In this document: piece by piece, positions 26,316 to 35,571 of the stretch
Layout of the letters: every line of letters starts with the position of its first letter
Numbering within the stretch: position 1 is the first letter of the stretch
Source: Talaromyces rugulosus
Taxonomy: Eukaryota > Ascomycota > Eurotiomycetes > Eurotiales > Trichocomaceae
Direction of reading: 5' to 3'
DNA length: 64,000 nucleotides
Assembly: GCF_013368755.1 (NCBI RefSeq)
Contig: NC_049565.1
Span: 1,488,001 to 1,552,000, forward strand
Notes under the pieces: model-generated
The model's database searches: none
Told to the model about the DNA's origin: nothing
Seen by the model: only the letters and a program-made list of their open reading frames with translations
Made by a program: the position numbers and the translations under genes

Positions 26316-26862
26316 ATCTTTTATTTGCCTGTTTTCGTTTCCTCGTTCAGGGTGTGGATGGAGTGTCATCTATTAGGGTTTGGTCAACTCGCATGCATCT
26401 ATATGGCTGTATTTAGGGAGCAGCTGTAAAGAGGAAGCGAGGTCTTGAAAATGCATGATTAGCTTTCTTTTATGTAGTCAAGATGCCTATCATGAAAAAT
26501 ATATTCCCTCAATTAGTTTTTAATCTGCTTAAATCTAAAATTCTGCGGGACGGATCTATGCGAACCTTGAAGTTGACTCAGGCGCAAACCTGTCAATTCA
26601 TACGCGAGAAACGAGGATTATTATTAAGTCTACGTATGTAGCAGCACTTGAGAGTGAATACACTAATTGATAGTAGCATAGGGCGACATTAGTGAGTCTC
26701 GCCCTGTTATCTGTGGGCGGGAGGCTGGAGCCACTTGCCCGCGCCGCTATCGATACGGCGAGGGAAAAAAAAATATCAGTCGGAGCTCCACCTCCACTCC
26801 GCAACAACCAGCATCACATCACAACCTCCCCTTCCCTTTCCTGTTGTTCCAAAAGAACAAAA
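26316..26862. other. Intergenic: RPS5 3' end and SDA1 promoter
   Basis: 547 bp with no recognisable gene. It should hold the RPS5 polyadenylation region and SDA1 promoter. Confidence 0.6.
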
Positions 26863-29298
26863 ATGGCCAAGAGGAAATTGGCTGCGCTGGAAAAGGTCGA
26901 GGCAGATTTGTAAGTTCTTTTTTTTTTTCACTGAGCTCGCTAAACTAGTACTGATTTTATTATTAGGCCCAACCTCCAGCAAAAGATTCGGCGAGACTCC
27001 AAGTAAGTTAGGTATTTCCCAGCAGAAGTTTTCGCAGCAGGTTAACAAATGTCCCAAAAATAACAGATCTTACATTGAAGATTTTCGCGCTCAATATTAT
27101 CAATATGAAAGCCACCGGGAAATCTTCATGGCGGCGCCGGCGTCCACAGAAACAGGGCTGATCTCGTTGCACGACTTGATCGACTTCATTTCGCACGTAG
27201 CAGATTGCTACCCGGATATTACAAAAGACTTTCCACAGCAATTAATGGATATGATCATGCAACACCATGTGGATCTTACTCCAGAGCTTCGCGAGAAAAT
27301 CGTTGGAAGCTTGGTGCTCTTGAGGAAAAAAGAAGTCATAGACTCGGTTTCGTACGCGATAATCCCGCAGCTATTCGTTGAATGAAACTATAGTGCTAAC
27401 TACATGTCGCTACCAGGCTTCTACACACTCTGTTTCCGATTCTCGTGTCTACTCCGAGCAAAACGCTACGCGAGATATTGTTCCAGAAGATCTTGTCGGA
27501 TCTGCGAGCCTCCAATGCCAAAACGACGAACCACAAACTGAACCGAATTATGCAGACTGTCTTGTTTAACTTGGTTACATCAGATCGCGAATCGTCTAAA
27601 GGTCTATGGGCCATCAAAATCACAAGGGAGTTGTGGAAAAGACAGGTCTGGACGGATGCAAAGACAGTTGAGATCATGAAGGAGGCTTCTCTAGCTGACA
27701 ACGAGAAAGTAGCAACTGGTGGCGTCAGGTTCTTTCTCGGTGGTGACAAGGAGAGAGAAGACATGGAAGACGAGAGTAGCGATGATGATGGGATCGACGT
27801 TGCCAAGATGAAACATCAGGTCGGAATCACCAAGAAATCGAAAAAGAAGTCCCGCCAGATTGAAAAGGCCGTCTCGACTGTCAAAAAGAAGGAACGCAAG
27901 AAGAAGCAGCCCCATCCACTGAACTTCTCAGCTCTGCATCTTCTGCATGACTCCCAAGGGTTCGCCGAGAACCTTTTTGCAAAACACCTGCAAAGCACCA
28001 AGTCTAAACTCAACTTGGAGCAAAAGCTCCTGGCTTTACAATTGGTTTCTCGTCTCATTGGCTTGCACAAGCTCACACTTGTTCACTTTTATTCCTACTT
28101 CCAAAAATACCTTACTCCGAGACAGCCCTCAGTCACATCGTTCCTGGCGTCCCTTGCTCAAGCCACGCATAATCTCGTCCCTCCAGATGTGTTGGAGCCG
28201 CTAATCCAAAAGATTGCGAACGAGTTTGTCTCTGAAGCGTCAGCAGCCGAAGTGGCTTCGGCCGGTCTAAATGCCATTCGGGAAATCTGTGTTAGACAGC
28301 CTCTGGCCATGGAAGAGACCTTGTTGCAAGATCTAGTCATGTATAAAAAGAGCAAGGACAAGGGCGTCATGATGGCTGCAAAGGGTCTTTTAGGCCTCTA
28401 CCGTGACGTTGGTGCGGATATGTTGAAGAGACGTGACCGAGGCAAGGACGCATCGATGGCGCTAAGATCCGGAGAGAGGAAAGACATCCGATTCGGTGAA
28501 GAAGCCGTAGGAGAGATTGAAGGCCTTGAGCTTCTTGAGCAATGGAAAGAGGAGGAGCGAAAGAGAAAGAGGGCCGAACAGGGCCTTCCATCCGATGCGG
28601 AAGATGAAGGTGACTTGGAAGCGGATGAGGCTGCCGGCTGGGATAATTGGGATGTTGAAGACGACGACAGCGACGATTCAGGGGGTTGGATCAATGTTGA
28701 AAGTGACGCGGAAATCGAGCTGAGCGACTCGGACGATGAGAAGCCGGCTGCTAAGAAGACAAAACAGGAGAATGGCGAAGATGCCAAGGATACAGAGAAA
28801 GATCAAGAGGAAAAGAAAAAACCAAGCAATTTTGCAACGACACGAATCCTCACCCCGGCTGATTTGGCAAAATTGGCAGAACTCCGCTCTAGTGCTGCTG
28901 TGAATTCACTGCTCCCTACATCCAAATCGAAACGCATGCAGAACGCGCAGAAGATCGCGGCTGATCGACACGCCGATGACCCTCTTACAGCGGCAGAGAT
29001 CGAAGGCCTTGCTCTCCTGTCTAAAGGAAGGCTTACGCGCGAAGAGAAGATTGCCCATGCAAAGGAAACTAAGACTGATCGTGACGAGTTCAAGAGTAAA
29101 ACTGCTCGTAAAAAGGAGAGGAAGATCGAGGATGGAAAGAGCACAACCAACAAGGAGAAGGCGAGAAAGAAGAACTTCCTGATGACGCTGGGGAAAGCAA
29201 GAAGTAAAAACAAGCGCAGTCTAGTCGAGACGAGGGCGACATTGAAGGCCCATCATGACAGGCAGAAACGGGGAGGCAGGCGTGGAAACCAAGGGTAG
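26863..29298 (+). CDS. sda1: Sda1, 60S ribosome biogenesis and export factor
   Basis: Four exons: 26863-26909, 26967-27002, 27067-27351 and 27417-29298; 749 aa. The protein opens MAKRKLAALEKVEADLPNLQ; the central conserved block (from SYIEDFRAQYYQYESHREIF through LLHTLFPILVSTPSKTLRE) is diagnostic of Sda1/SDAD1. The helical-repeat N-terminal two thirds are followed by acidic stretches (about 540-600) and a very basic tail (KHHDRQKRGGRRGNQG-like end), typical of nucleolar assembly factors. Sda1 is needed for late nuclear maturation and export of pre-60S particles. Exon 3/4 junction TC/GTACGC to CCAG/G gives DSVSLLHT. Together with DRS1 and RPS5 it forms a local set of ribosome genes. Confidence 0.94.
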
Positions 29299-29462
29299 TT
29301 CTTTGCTACCATAATTTGATCAAATGTATATACAGTAGATATGATAAATGCTTTGACCATATAAAAATAGATGACTTCCATGAAAAATGCTAGGCATTCC
29401 AAGAGTTCATATAAATATACAAGACATAATTCGAAGATTCAAAAAATAGACCCAGTACCAAA

Positions 29463-29484
29463 AAATGAATTTAAATTCATTTTC
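29463..29484. repeat. Perfect 22-bp palindrome
   Basis: AAAATGAATTT followed immediately by its reverse complement AAATTCATTTT. It lies about 165 bp past the SDA1 stop and could be a hairpin in the SDA1 3' UTR or a dimeric binding site. Confidence 0.85.
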
Positions 29485-29566
29485 AACATGGTAGTAGAAA
29501 TGATTGTGATAGTATGATAATGATATCGAGGGGATCACGTGGGGTGTCTCAAAGCGGTTATATTGA

Positions 29567-29572
29567 ACGCGT
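29567..29572. promoter_or_regulatory. MluI cell-cycle box (ACGCGT)
   Basis: ACGCGT inside the palindrome AACGCGTT, 192 bp before the Spd1-like start. This is the binding core of the G1/S factor MBF, and it fits a ribonucleotide reductase regulator. Confidence 0.55.
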
Positions 29573-29763
29573 TAAAAGACCCGCCCCCCGCGTCACCGCG
29601 TCACGACTGCGCGCCCCAGCCACCAATTGATCCTTCAATGTCCCGGTTTCACAGGTTTCTCGACCAGACACACATCGCAAACGTTCCTGGCCCGAGACTT
29701 CGAATACGTCGATAAATATCCACGTGCTTCACGACTCCACTAAGTACTTTATCCAATATCGCC

Positions 29764-30636
29764 ATGGCTTCCACCGCACACGACTCGTCCAAAAAGCGCC
29801 GCTTCCAGCCTCCCATCACCAACTTTTTCACGTCGACGCTGGAAGAAGAAAGCACTGGCCTGTCGCACAACAGCTACGCCGCACCGACAAACACACCAAC
29901 TCCAGCCCTCCCAACCAATATCTTGTCATCGCTCCTCGGAGTTGGAGCTCGTGTGCGCAAATCTGTTCCCGAGGGATACAAAACGGAGCAAAAGAAAATG
30001 ACACAATACACAATTCCAGCCCCGGTTCAATCTCGCCGGGAAGAGACAAGCAGCTCTATTCAATCACACTCAACCCAAGTTTATGCCGAGTTGGAGCCCT
30101 TCTGCGGCCTTCACAAGATCGGAAATCACGCCGTTCAGACCTTCCCTCGCCCAATAGAAGAGTATCAAAATGCAGTTCACGTAGATGAATTGGAAACCAT
30201 TTCGATACCGAATAGCAGCCAAGATTCAAGCGGGTCATCCTCGTTTTCAACCAATCTTAATAAGCGCTCTTTTGATGCCGACATCGAGGAGGATGACGAT
30301 ATCGAGTTTCCTGCTACAGTCTTCCACTCATCTGGAGATTTCTGGCAACGTCCCCTTAATGGCAATTTTAATTCTGGGTCGGCACCCGCAGTTAATATGA
30401 GATCACAACGGACCATTCTTTCACCAAAACTGGGCCAGCAACGACGACAAAGAACGGCTCAGAACCATTCTTGGAAAAGCAACGCCGAACAAGAGAACCA
30501 AGATCCATTTCTTACCGCAGAAAATACTCGGCTGGACCTTGATGATTTTGACGAGGCAACCTTTCTACGACGCAGGGACGAAGTAGATGCTGACCATCTG
30601 TGGTCTGGTTCCGACGTCGAAATGGACGTGGCATGA
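29764..30636 (+). CDS. Probable ribonucleotide reductase regulator (Spd1/Dif1-like) with PIP box
   Basis: Single exon, 290 aa, largely disordered. Residues 11-25 read KKRRFQPPITNFFTS: QPPITNFF is a textbook PCNA-interacting (PIP) box, QxxIxxFF. The block VGARVRKSVPEGYKTE (about 61-76), the segment YAELEPFCGLHKIGNHAVQT (about 105-124), and the C-terminal LDDFDEATFLRRRDEVD follow the pattern I associate with the fungal RNR-inhibitor family of Spd1 and Dif1. Those proteins control localisation or activity of the small RNR subunit and are degraded on PCNA in S phase. The PIP box lacks the acidic residue after T and the basic +4 residue of a full CRL4-Cdt2 degron. Family call is from memory of motifs, so moderately sure; the PIP box is plainly visible. 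Confidence 0.62.
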   Translation: MASTAHDSSKKRRFQPPITNFFTSTLEEESTGLSHNSYAAPTNTPTPALPTNILSSLLGVGARVRKSVPEGYKTEQKKMTQYTIPAPVQSRREETSSSIQSHSTQVYAELEPFCGLHKIGNHAVQTFPRPIEEYQNAVHVDELETISIPNSSQDSSGSSSFSTNLNKRSFDADIEEDDDIEFPATVFHSSGDFWQRPLNGNFNSGSAPAVNMRSQRTILSPKLGQQRRQRTAQNHSWKSNAEQENQDPFLTAENTRLDLDDFDEATFLRRRDEVDADHLWSGSDVEMDVA

Positions 30637-31375
30637 AGATAACCCGACTCATGGTTTTTGTCTATTTTTTAAGACCTGTTTCATCGTTGTAACGATAATT
30701 TTTGTTTTCATTTTTTACAGCAAGTAACCTATTTTTGCTTCATGGATATATCTTGTACGGCTTACTGGGTTCCGCGATAGATGCGGTGGATGGTCTACGG
30801 AGTTTATTTGTATAGTATTGTTTTTCTACGTTCGGCCTAAATATCCATTTCACATGTTAATAAGTAGGCTCTCTCCCTATTTAGATGCAAATCGTCTAGA
30901 CGGACTGCGACTGAGGGCACGAGATTCAGCCACGCGCTTTCGGTACCACCAGTCAAGACAGTATATTCTGGCACTGTTCTCTAGAGAGCCGCTGACATTC
31001 TCTTCATCTAGCTGGTCGAGGAATGAAATACTAATAATAGAATGAATAGAACCCACGCTTACTAAACACTAAAGCTAAGCAGAAAGTTAATCATGGTACG
31101 GAGTACATGCTTACAGTATTCCTTACCCTCAAGTCCACCAACCAAGTGTTGCATCACATATCAATTGATGTAGTACTATTAACTGATCTGATTTGAGATC
31201 CTACCTAGCGTTCCTTAGTTACATAACATAATGATGTAAGTATGATAGAAGGTCATATTAACCACATATATATCACATGATGTTACCAGTTGTCACTATA
31301 TATGTACAAACGTTTGGGGTTTGAATAAAAGACAATCAAACACTGAACGAGTCAATTAACAATCACCTATGCAGT
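30637..31375. other. Intergenic, with an exon-like fragment
   Basis: 739 bp. On the minus strand, 30877-31030 is an open, coding-like run preceded by a plausible acceptor (TTATTAG), but I could not find a matching upstream exon. An ACGGAGTA word lies near 31095. No complete gene seen. Confidence 0.4.
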
Positions 31376-31662
31376 ATGCCTTCTTCCTCTCATCAAATGA
31401 CCAAGTCGGACTCCTCCAGGATTCAGTCTTCACAGGTGCTGACTTCCTTTCGCGCATAATAACGAATCTAACAATTCTATTATAGGCTAAAACTGGTGAT
31501 GACATGTCGTCAAAAGGATTCGCAGCCCGCGCTCTGTCTGCTGGTGATCGTTGGGCAAACTCGAATTCTACGGCCACCAACCCGAGTCACAGTTCTGAAG
31601 CATCTGATAATCGTGGTTATATCGAAAGTCTTCATTTATTTCTGCCATCAATCTATCGTTAA
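31376..31662 (+). CDS. Small SMP/LEA-like protein (two exons)
   Basis: Two exons, 31376-31435 and 31486-31662, join in frame into 78 aa; neither is long enough to stand out alone. The sequence contains MTKSDSSRIQSSQAKTGDDM followed by SSKGFAARALSAGDRWANS. This is the pattern (S/D-A/S-RIQS-Q-A-K, then G-FA-RA-Q/L-SA-D/GDR) of short fungal proteins with a seed-maturation-protein (SMP, LEA-type) motif, probably stress or spore hydrophilins. The 50-nt intron has a GTGCTG donor, a CTAAC branch-point-like motif, and a TTATAG acceptor. The tail (IESLHLFLPSIYR) is less hydrophilic than usual and may reflect drift. Gene existence is likely; the family name is moderately supported. Confidence 0.6.
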
Positions 31663-32060
31663 ATAGGCTGGATAGCTCCTCTGGTTCTGTTCATGGAAGG
31701 GGAACAATTCACTGAGCCCCCATGATCCCCTTGGTGCTCCTTGGTACATAGCGATCTGTGAGTTAGGCTGAGTATAACGTGGTATGATACTGCGCGTTTT
31801 AGCGTCGTATATTTCATGTAGATATTGCACTGTGATAAAACGCTTGTTTTCAGTTCTTCACCAATTAAACAATCTAAGATCAAGGACTGATCTTGCAATC
31901 AAATGGCACATGTGCAGACATTGGAAAAATATTGATATTGGTATATGCCCGGGGCATCAAACAAGGCTTCATATTACATATATGACATAACTGCAACATT
32001 GTATTTTAAAATCTATCATGAAAAAATGGTACTACTACATACCTCAAGGCAACGGACTGT
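31663..32060. other. Convergent intergenic region
   Basis: 398 AT-rich bases between the small SMP-like gene (+) and LHS1 (-). No gene seen. Confidence 0.6.
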
Positions 32061-35030
32061 TTACAACTCGTCCTTTGCCGTCGGTTTAGCTTTGGAAGAT
32101 GTCTTTTCCGTCTTCGATTTACTCTTGCCACCGTTCTTCTTTTTGCCGTCGCCCTTCTTCTTCTTCGAGCCGGACGAGTCGCTTCCTGATTTTTTGGCAC
32201 CCATCTTGCCATATATGTGTTGTAGTTTGCGCTCAACTTCTTGTAGTCGCGAGTCCATGTCAGCCACGGTCAAGGCGGGATCGTCAGACTCGGTAAGCTT
32301 CTCCTGAAGCGCGCTTTGTGTATCGAACCATTCATTCACGGATTCCAGAACGGTCTTCAAAGAAGCCAAGTCCTGTGGAGTATACATGGAATACGTGGGT
32401 GCTGTGGGAACAGCGTTCGCAGATGTGGCAGTAATCGTGGTGGAGGACGAGTAAGGGTCGTCGTCCAAATCAATTCCGCCATCAGTAGCAGAAGCAGTTG
32501 CGGTGGTAGAGCTGGTCTCTGATGATTCCACCGTCGAGGTTGAGCTCTCAGCAACTAGTGAAGAAAACGCATCTTCGTCGCTCTTGATCTGGAGCTCAAC
32601 CAGATCCACGACTGACTTTGAGCCACTGAGCAGTTCTTTGAGGATCTTGGCCTTGGTTTCACGCTCAGAGTTCTCCTTCTTTCTCCGTAGAGCGGGGTTG
32701 ACGATTTCATTTAAAGATCCTAGCTTCTCCTTGAATTCTTTGGTACTTGCATCTGCTCCATCGCCATAAAGCCATTCGCTCGCAGCTTCGACACGCTCTT
32801 TCAAAAGCGAAAGCTGATCTCCCTTCAGGGTTTTGACAAACTCTTCATCGTCTACTAAATCGCGACCTTTATAAATGAACGCTTCGAGCTCGTTGAGTGC
32901 TTCTTCTCTTAAAGCGCGGCTTCTATCGGATGCATCAAACGCAGCCAAATGGTCCCGGATCCGTGTGAGTTCTTCTGATGACAGAGTAGGGCGTCCGAGA
33001 AGAGTGGACTTGAGGTTGATCGGAATGGTTTCGATCTTCACCTTCAATTCTGCTGGCTTTGTCTCTTGTGCCGATGAAGCGTCAGAGGTCTGCGTGGTAG
33101 ATGAGCTAGCCTCGGTCGGTGTCGAGGGCTCCTCTTGGAGAGTAACCGATTCGACAGATTCGCCTTCTTCCTGTAATGGTTTTTGCTCGTCTTTTTTTCC
33201 AAGACCGAAAAAACCTTTGACATCATCAACAACGCTTCCCTTTTTAGAGGCGTCTACTTCGCAGCTAACAGAACCACTAGTGATCTCAGGGAGGCCACTA
33301 GCGGGGTTGAGGCGGACGGAGAATGTGGTGGTGATGTTGGCTGGTGCACATGAGTACTCGTCAGACAATTTCTTCACAGATTCCGTCAGGTTCTGTGTAG
33401 CTACTCCCAGCACAGGCGCATCATTCTCGTCATCGCCGAAAGGAATTTGTTGGTAGAAGCTGAACTCGAAGTCGTCCAAGTTTTTCACGGTTAGGTGTTT
33501 CTCAACACCGATGTGAGAAGTGGGCGTGAAGAGCTTCTGCTGCCTTTCCTTTCCGTCGGAGTCCCACTTGACTTTGACAGCATAAGTGGCCGCATCCACA
33601 GCGCGGATGTCCTTGACTCTGAAGCTGGGACTCAATCCAGCGCCCTTGAAAGCTGCACCAAACACAGCGGCTTCATCGGCATTAACGCTTGTTCTGAGCA
33701 AACTGGAGCCACCACATTCTTTTTCGAGTTCCTTTTGCACAAATGGCGTTCTGATAGCCCCACCGTGGAGAATAACGGAATCAAGGTCACTCAATTTAAT
33801 ATTTGCCGCAGCAAGAGCATCCTCAATGGGTTTTCCTACTCTCGAAGCATGTTCCTTTGCCAAAGTTTCGAATTCAGACCGGGTGATCTTATATTTGAAA
33901 ACGACATCTTCTTCATACAAGCCTTCAAAGGTGGAGCCTGTTTCAGTATTGGCGCTAAGAATTTGGCGGATACGCTCAGAGTCTTTCCAAAGCTTTGCCA
34001 TTGTTTTGCCGTGAGACTTAATCTTTGAGGCGGTGGTTCCTTCACTGAGTTTCTTATTCTCTAGAAGTTTGTTGACCATATCATTCACAATGAGCTCGTT
34101 GAGAGCGTCACCGCCCAGTGTTCTGTCCCAACCAGCACCGAGGACGTGAATTTCCTGGACAGTCTTGTTGAAACGGCCGACGTCTTTCACGTTTCTGCTC
34201 TGGAATCTAAGAACAGTTCCGGTAGTAGAGCCCGCTCCCATATCATAAACCAAATGGTATTCCGGTTTCTGACCATCGGAGACGCTGGGGAAGGTTCGAC
34301 TAGTTGCGTAATTCAATCCAACGGCCAAGCCATCACTAATCATAGCCTCAACGTTTAGGCCAGCCAACTCTGCAGCCAATTTAACGCTTCGTTTCTCTTC
34401 GGCGGTATAGTAGGCAGGATAGGTAATAACAGCATCTTGAATAGTTGCGCCGTTGCCAGCCAGTGCTTCGGCATTTGCCCTCAATTGTTTCAGCTGCATA
34501 GAGAGAATTTCTTCGACCAAGAATGTATACGTTCCCTCGCCGTCCCCTATCTTTTTGCTGCGGAACCCAACGGTGTCTCGGATACCTGGGGCTTGTTCGA
34601 GTTGGAGCGCGGGGTACCGGTCGCTATAGGTTTGCACGGCTTCATTACCATCTCCAAATGAGATTCCAAGAAGCACCTTCAAGTTCGCGTAGACATCATC
34701 GGGGAAGCGGGCAGCGAGAGCGAGGGCGTCTCCGCCGTAGAATCGTTCGGGAAAAGGAGCGCCGTTTTCGCGGGAAGGTTTGAAAGCAACTGCGGCCGAT
34801 TCTTTGCGCTTCGAGTCTTTCGTAAGGACGATTTCGAGTGGGATACCAGGTTTCACGAGGGCGGCTTTGAGGTACTCGGTTCCGATATCGATACCCAGAA
34901 CAGCTGAGCCGGCAGCTGATGCTGGTGCAGGGAGACAAAGTAGGAAGAGAAGGAAAGGCGCAAGGACCAATGTGAAAAACGGGGAATATGTCACGAATGA
35001 CATATTCCTCCGCCGACTCGTGCAGGCCAT
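32061..35030 (-). CDS. lhs1: Lhs1/GRP170-type ER Hsp70
   Basis: Single exon, 989 aa. An N-terminal hydrophobic signal peptide (about 15-40, ending PASAAGS) is followed by the Hsp70 ATPase domain: GIDIGTEYLKAALVKPG at about 46, the phosphate-2 motif DMGAGSTTGT, and LHGGAIRTPFVQ. A beta-sandwich, an acidic low-complexity insert, and a long helical lid follow, and the protein ends in the ER-retention signal KDEL. This is the large Hsp110-like luminal chaperone Lhs1, which helps post-translational import and acts as nucleotide-exchange factor for BiP/Kar2. A second in-frame ATG at 35006 (MSFVTYSP) would leave a shorter but still functional signal peptide, so the exact start is uncertain by eight residues. 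Confidence 0.95.
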   Translation of the reverse strand: MACTSRRRNMSFVTYSPFFTLVLAPFLLFLLCLPAPASAAGSAVLGIDIGTEYLKAALVKPGIPLEIVLTKDSKRKESAAVAFKPSRENGAPFPERFYGGDALALAARFPDDVYANLKVLLGISFGDGNEAVQTYSDRYPALQLEQAPGIRDTVGFRSKKIGDGEGTYTFLVEEILSMQLKQLRANAEALAGNGATIQDAVITYPAYYTAEEKRSVKLAAELAGLNVEAMISDGLAVGLNYATSRTFPSVSDGQKPEYHLVYDMGAGSTTGTVLRFQSRNVKDVGRFNKTVQEIHVLGAGWDRTLGGDALNELIVNDMVNKLLENKKLSEGTTASKIKSHGKTMAKLWKDSERIRQILSANTETGSTFEGLYEEDVVFKYKITRSEFETLAKEHASRVGKPIEDALAAANIKLSDLDSVILHGGAIRTPFVQKELEKECGGSSLLRTSVNADEAAVFGAAFKGAGLSPSFRVKDIRAVDAATYAVKVKWDSDGKERQQKLFTPTSHIGVEKHLTVKNLDDFEFSFYQQIPFGDDENDAPVLGVATQNLTESVKKLSDEYSCAPANITTTFSVRLNPASGLPEITSGSVSCEVDASKKGSVVDDVKGFFGLGKKDEQKPLQEEGESVESVTLQEEPSTPTEASSSTTQTSDASSAQETKPAELKVKIETIPINLKSTLLGRPTLSSEELTRIRDHLAAFDASDRSRALREEALNELEAFIYKGRDLVDDEEFVKTLKGDQLSLLKERVEAASEWLYGDGADASTKEFKEKLGSLNEIVNPALRRKKENSERETKAKILKELLSGSKSVVDLVELQIKSDEDAFSSLVAESSTSTVESSETSSTTATASATDGGIDLDDDPYSSSTTITATSANAVPTAPTYSMYTPQDLASLKTVLESVNEWFDTQSALQEKLTESDDPALTVADMDSRLQEVERKLQHIYGKMGAKKSGSDSSGSKKKKGDGKKKNGGKSKSKTEKTSSKAKPTAKDEL

Positions 35031-35571
35031 TATCTGTGAAGCTCTTTATGTTCATTTAGTACGTGAGTTACAGCTTGACGCTTCAAAGGCAACGCAGGGG
35101 CTTCTTACCAGAGAGCGATGACGAAGAATCTAAAAGCCTAGCCCAAATCGGGCGCTCTGGATTGTAGGAACTCGCTAAGTGTGTGTTGGAGGTGGTATCG
35201 CGAATTCGCAGACTGGGCAAAGAAAGCGCTCCGAACAGAGGATGTCTCTAAGGAAGGTGTTCATGTATCGCAAAACTTCGGGAGCACAGATGACACATAT
35301 GCCAGCTGACCAGAAGGAGCCACGTGGAGGTGGAACGATGATGATGTGAGGCTCGTTGGTCTCAGCAAGCTGGCCTGACGCTGAGGACACTTTGCAACAG
35401 GATCGCCGGTAGCGGCGAAGGTGGTTCTTGTTGGTTCTACCTGATTGGGCGTGTTTGCCTCGGCGATCTAACCTTAAAATCGAGGTTCCGCTAATCCTAA
35501 AGCGGCTATCTTTTACAGTATACATGGATTATTATTTGAGAATAGTACAATATGGAGTGGAACTAGAATAA
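35031..35571. other. LHS1 promoter / DML1 3' region
   Basis: 541 bp between tandem minus-strand genes. It contains CCACGTGG near 35321. A 116-codon frame at 35175-35525 on the minus strand has a CVIC and a CPVC pair near its end but no recognisable family; I do not call it a gene. Confidence 0.5.

Larger units (their letters stand above)
29299..29763. promoter_or_regulatory. Intergenic with MCB box and 22-bp palindrome
   Basis: 465 bp between SDA1 and the Spd1-like gene. It holds a perfect 22-bp palindrome (29463-29484), a CACGTG core near 29536, and a MluI cell-cycle box. Confidence 0.5.

Noticed and set aside
35175..35525. 116-codon minus-strand frame with CVIC and CPVC pairs, possible small zinc protein
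   Set aside because: Only two Cys pairs with irregular spacing, no recognised family, and it occupies the LHS1 promoter. Plausible by chance.
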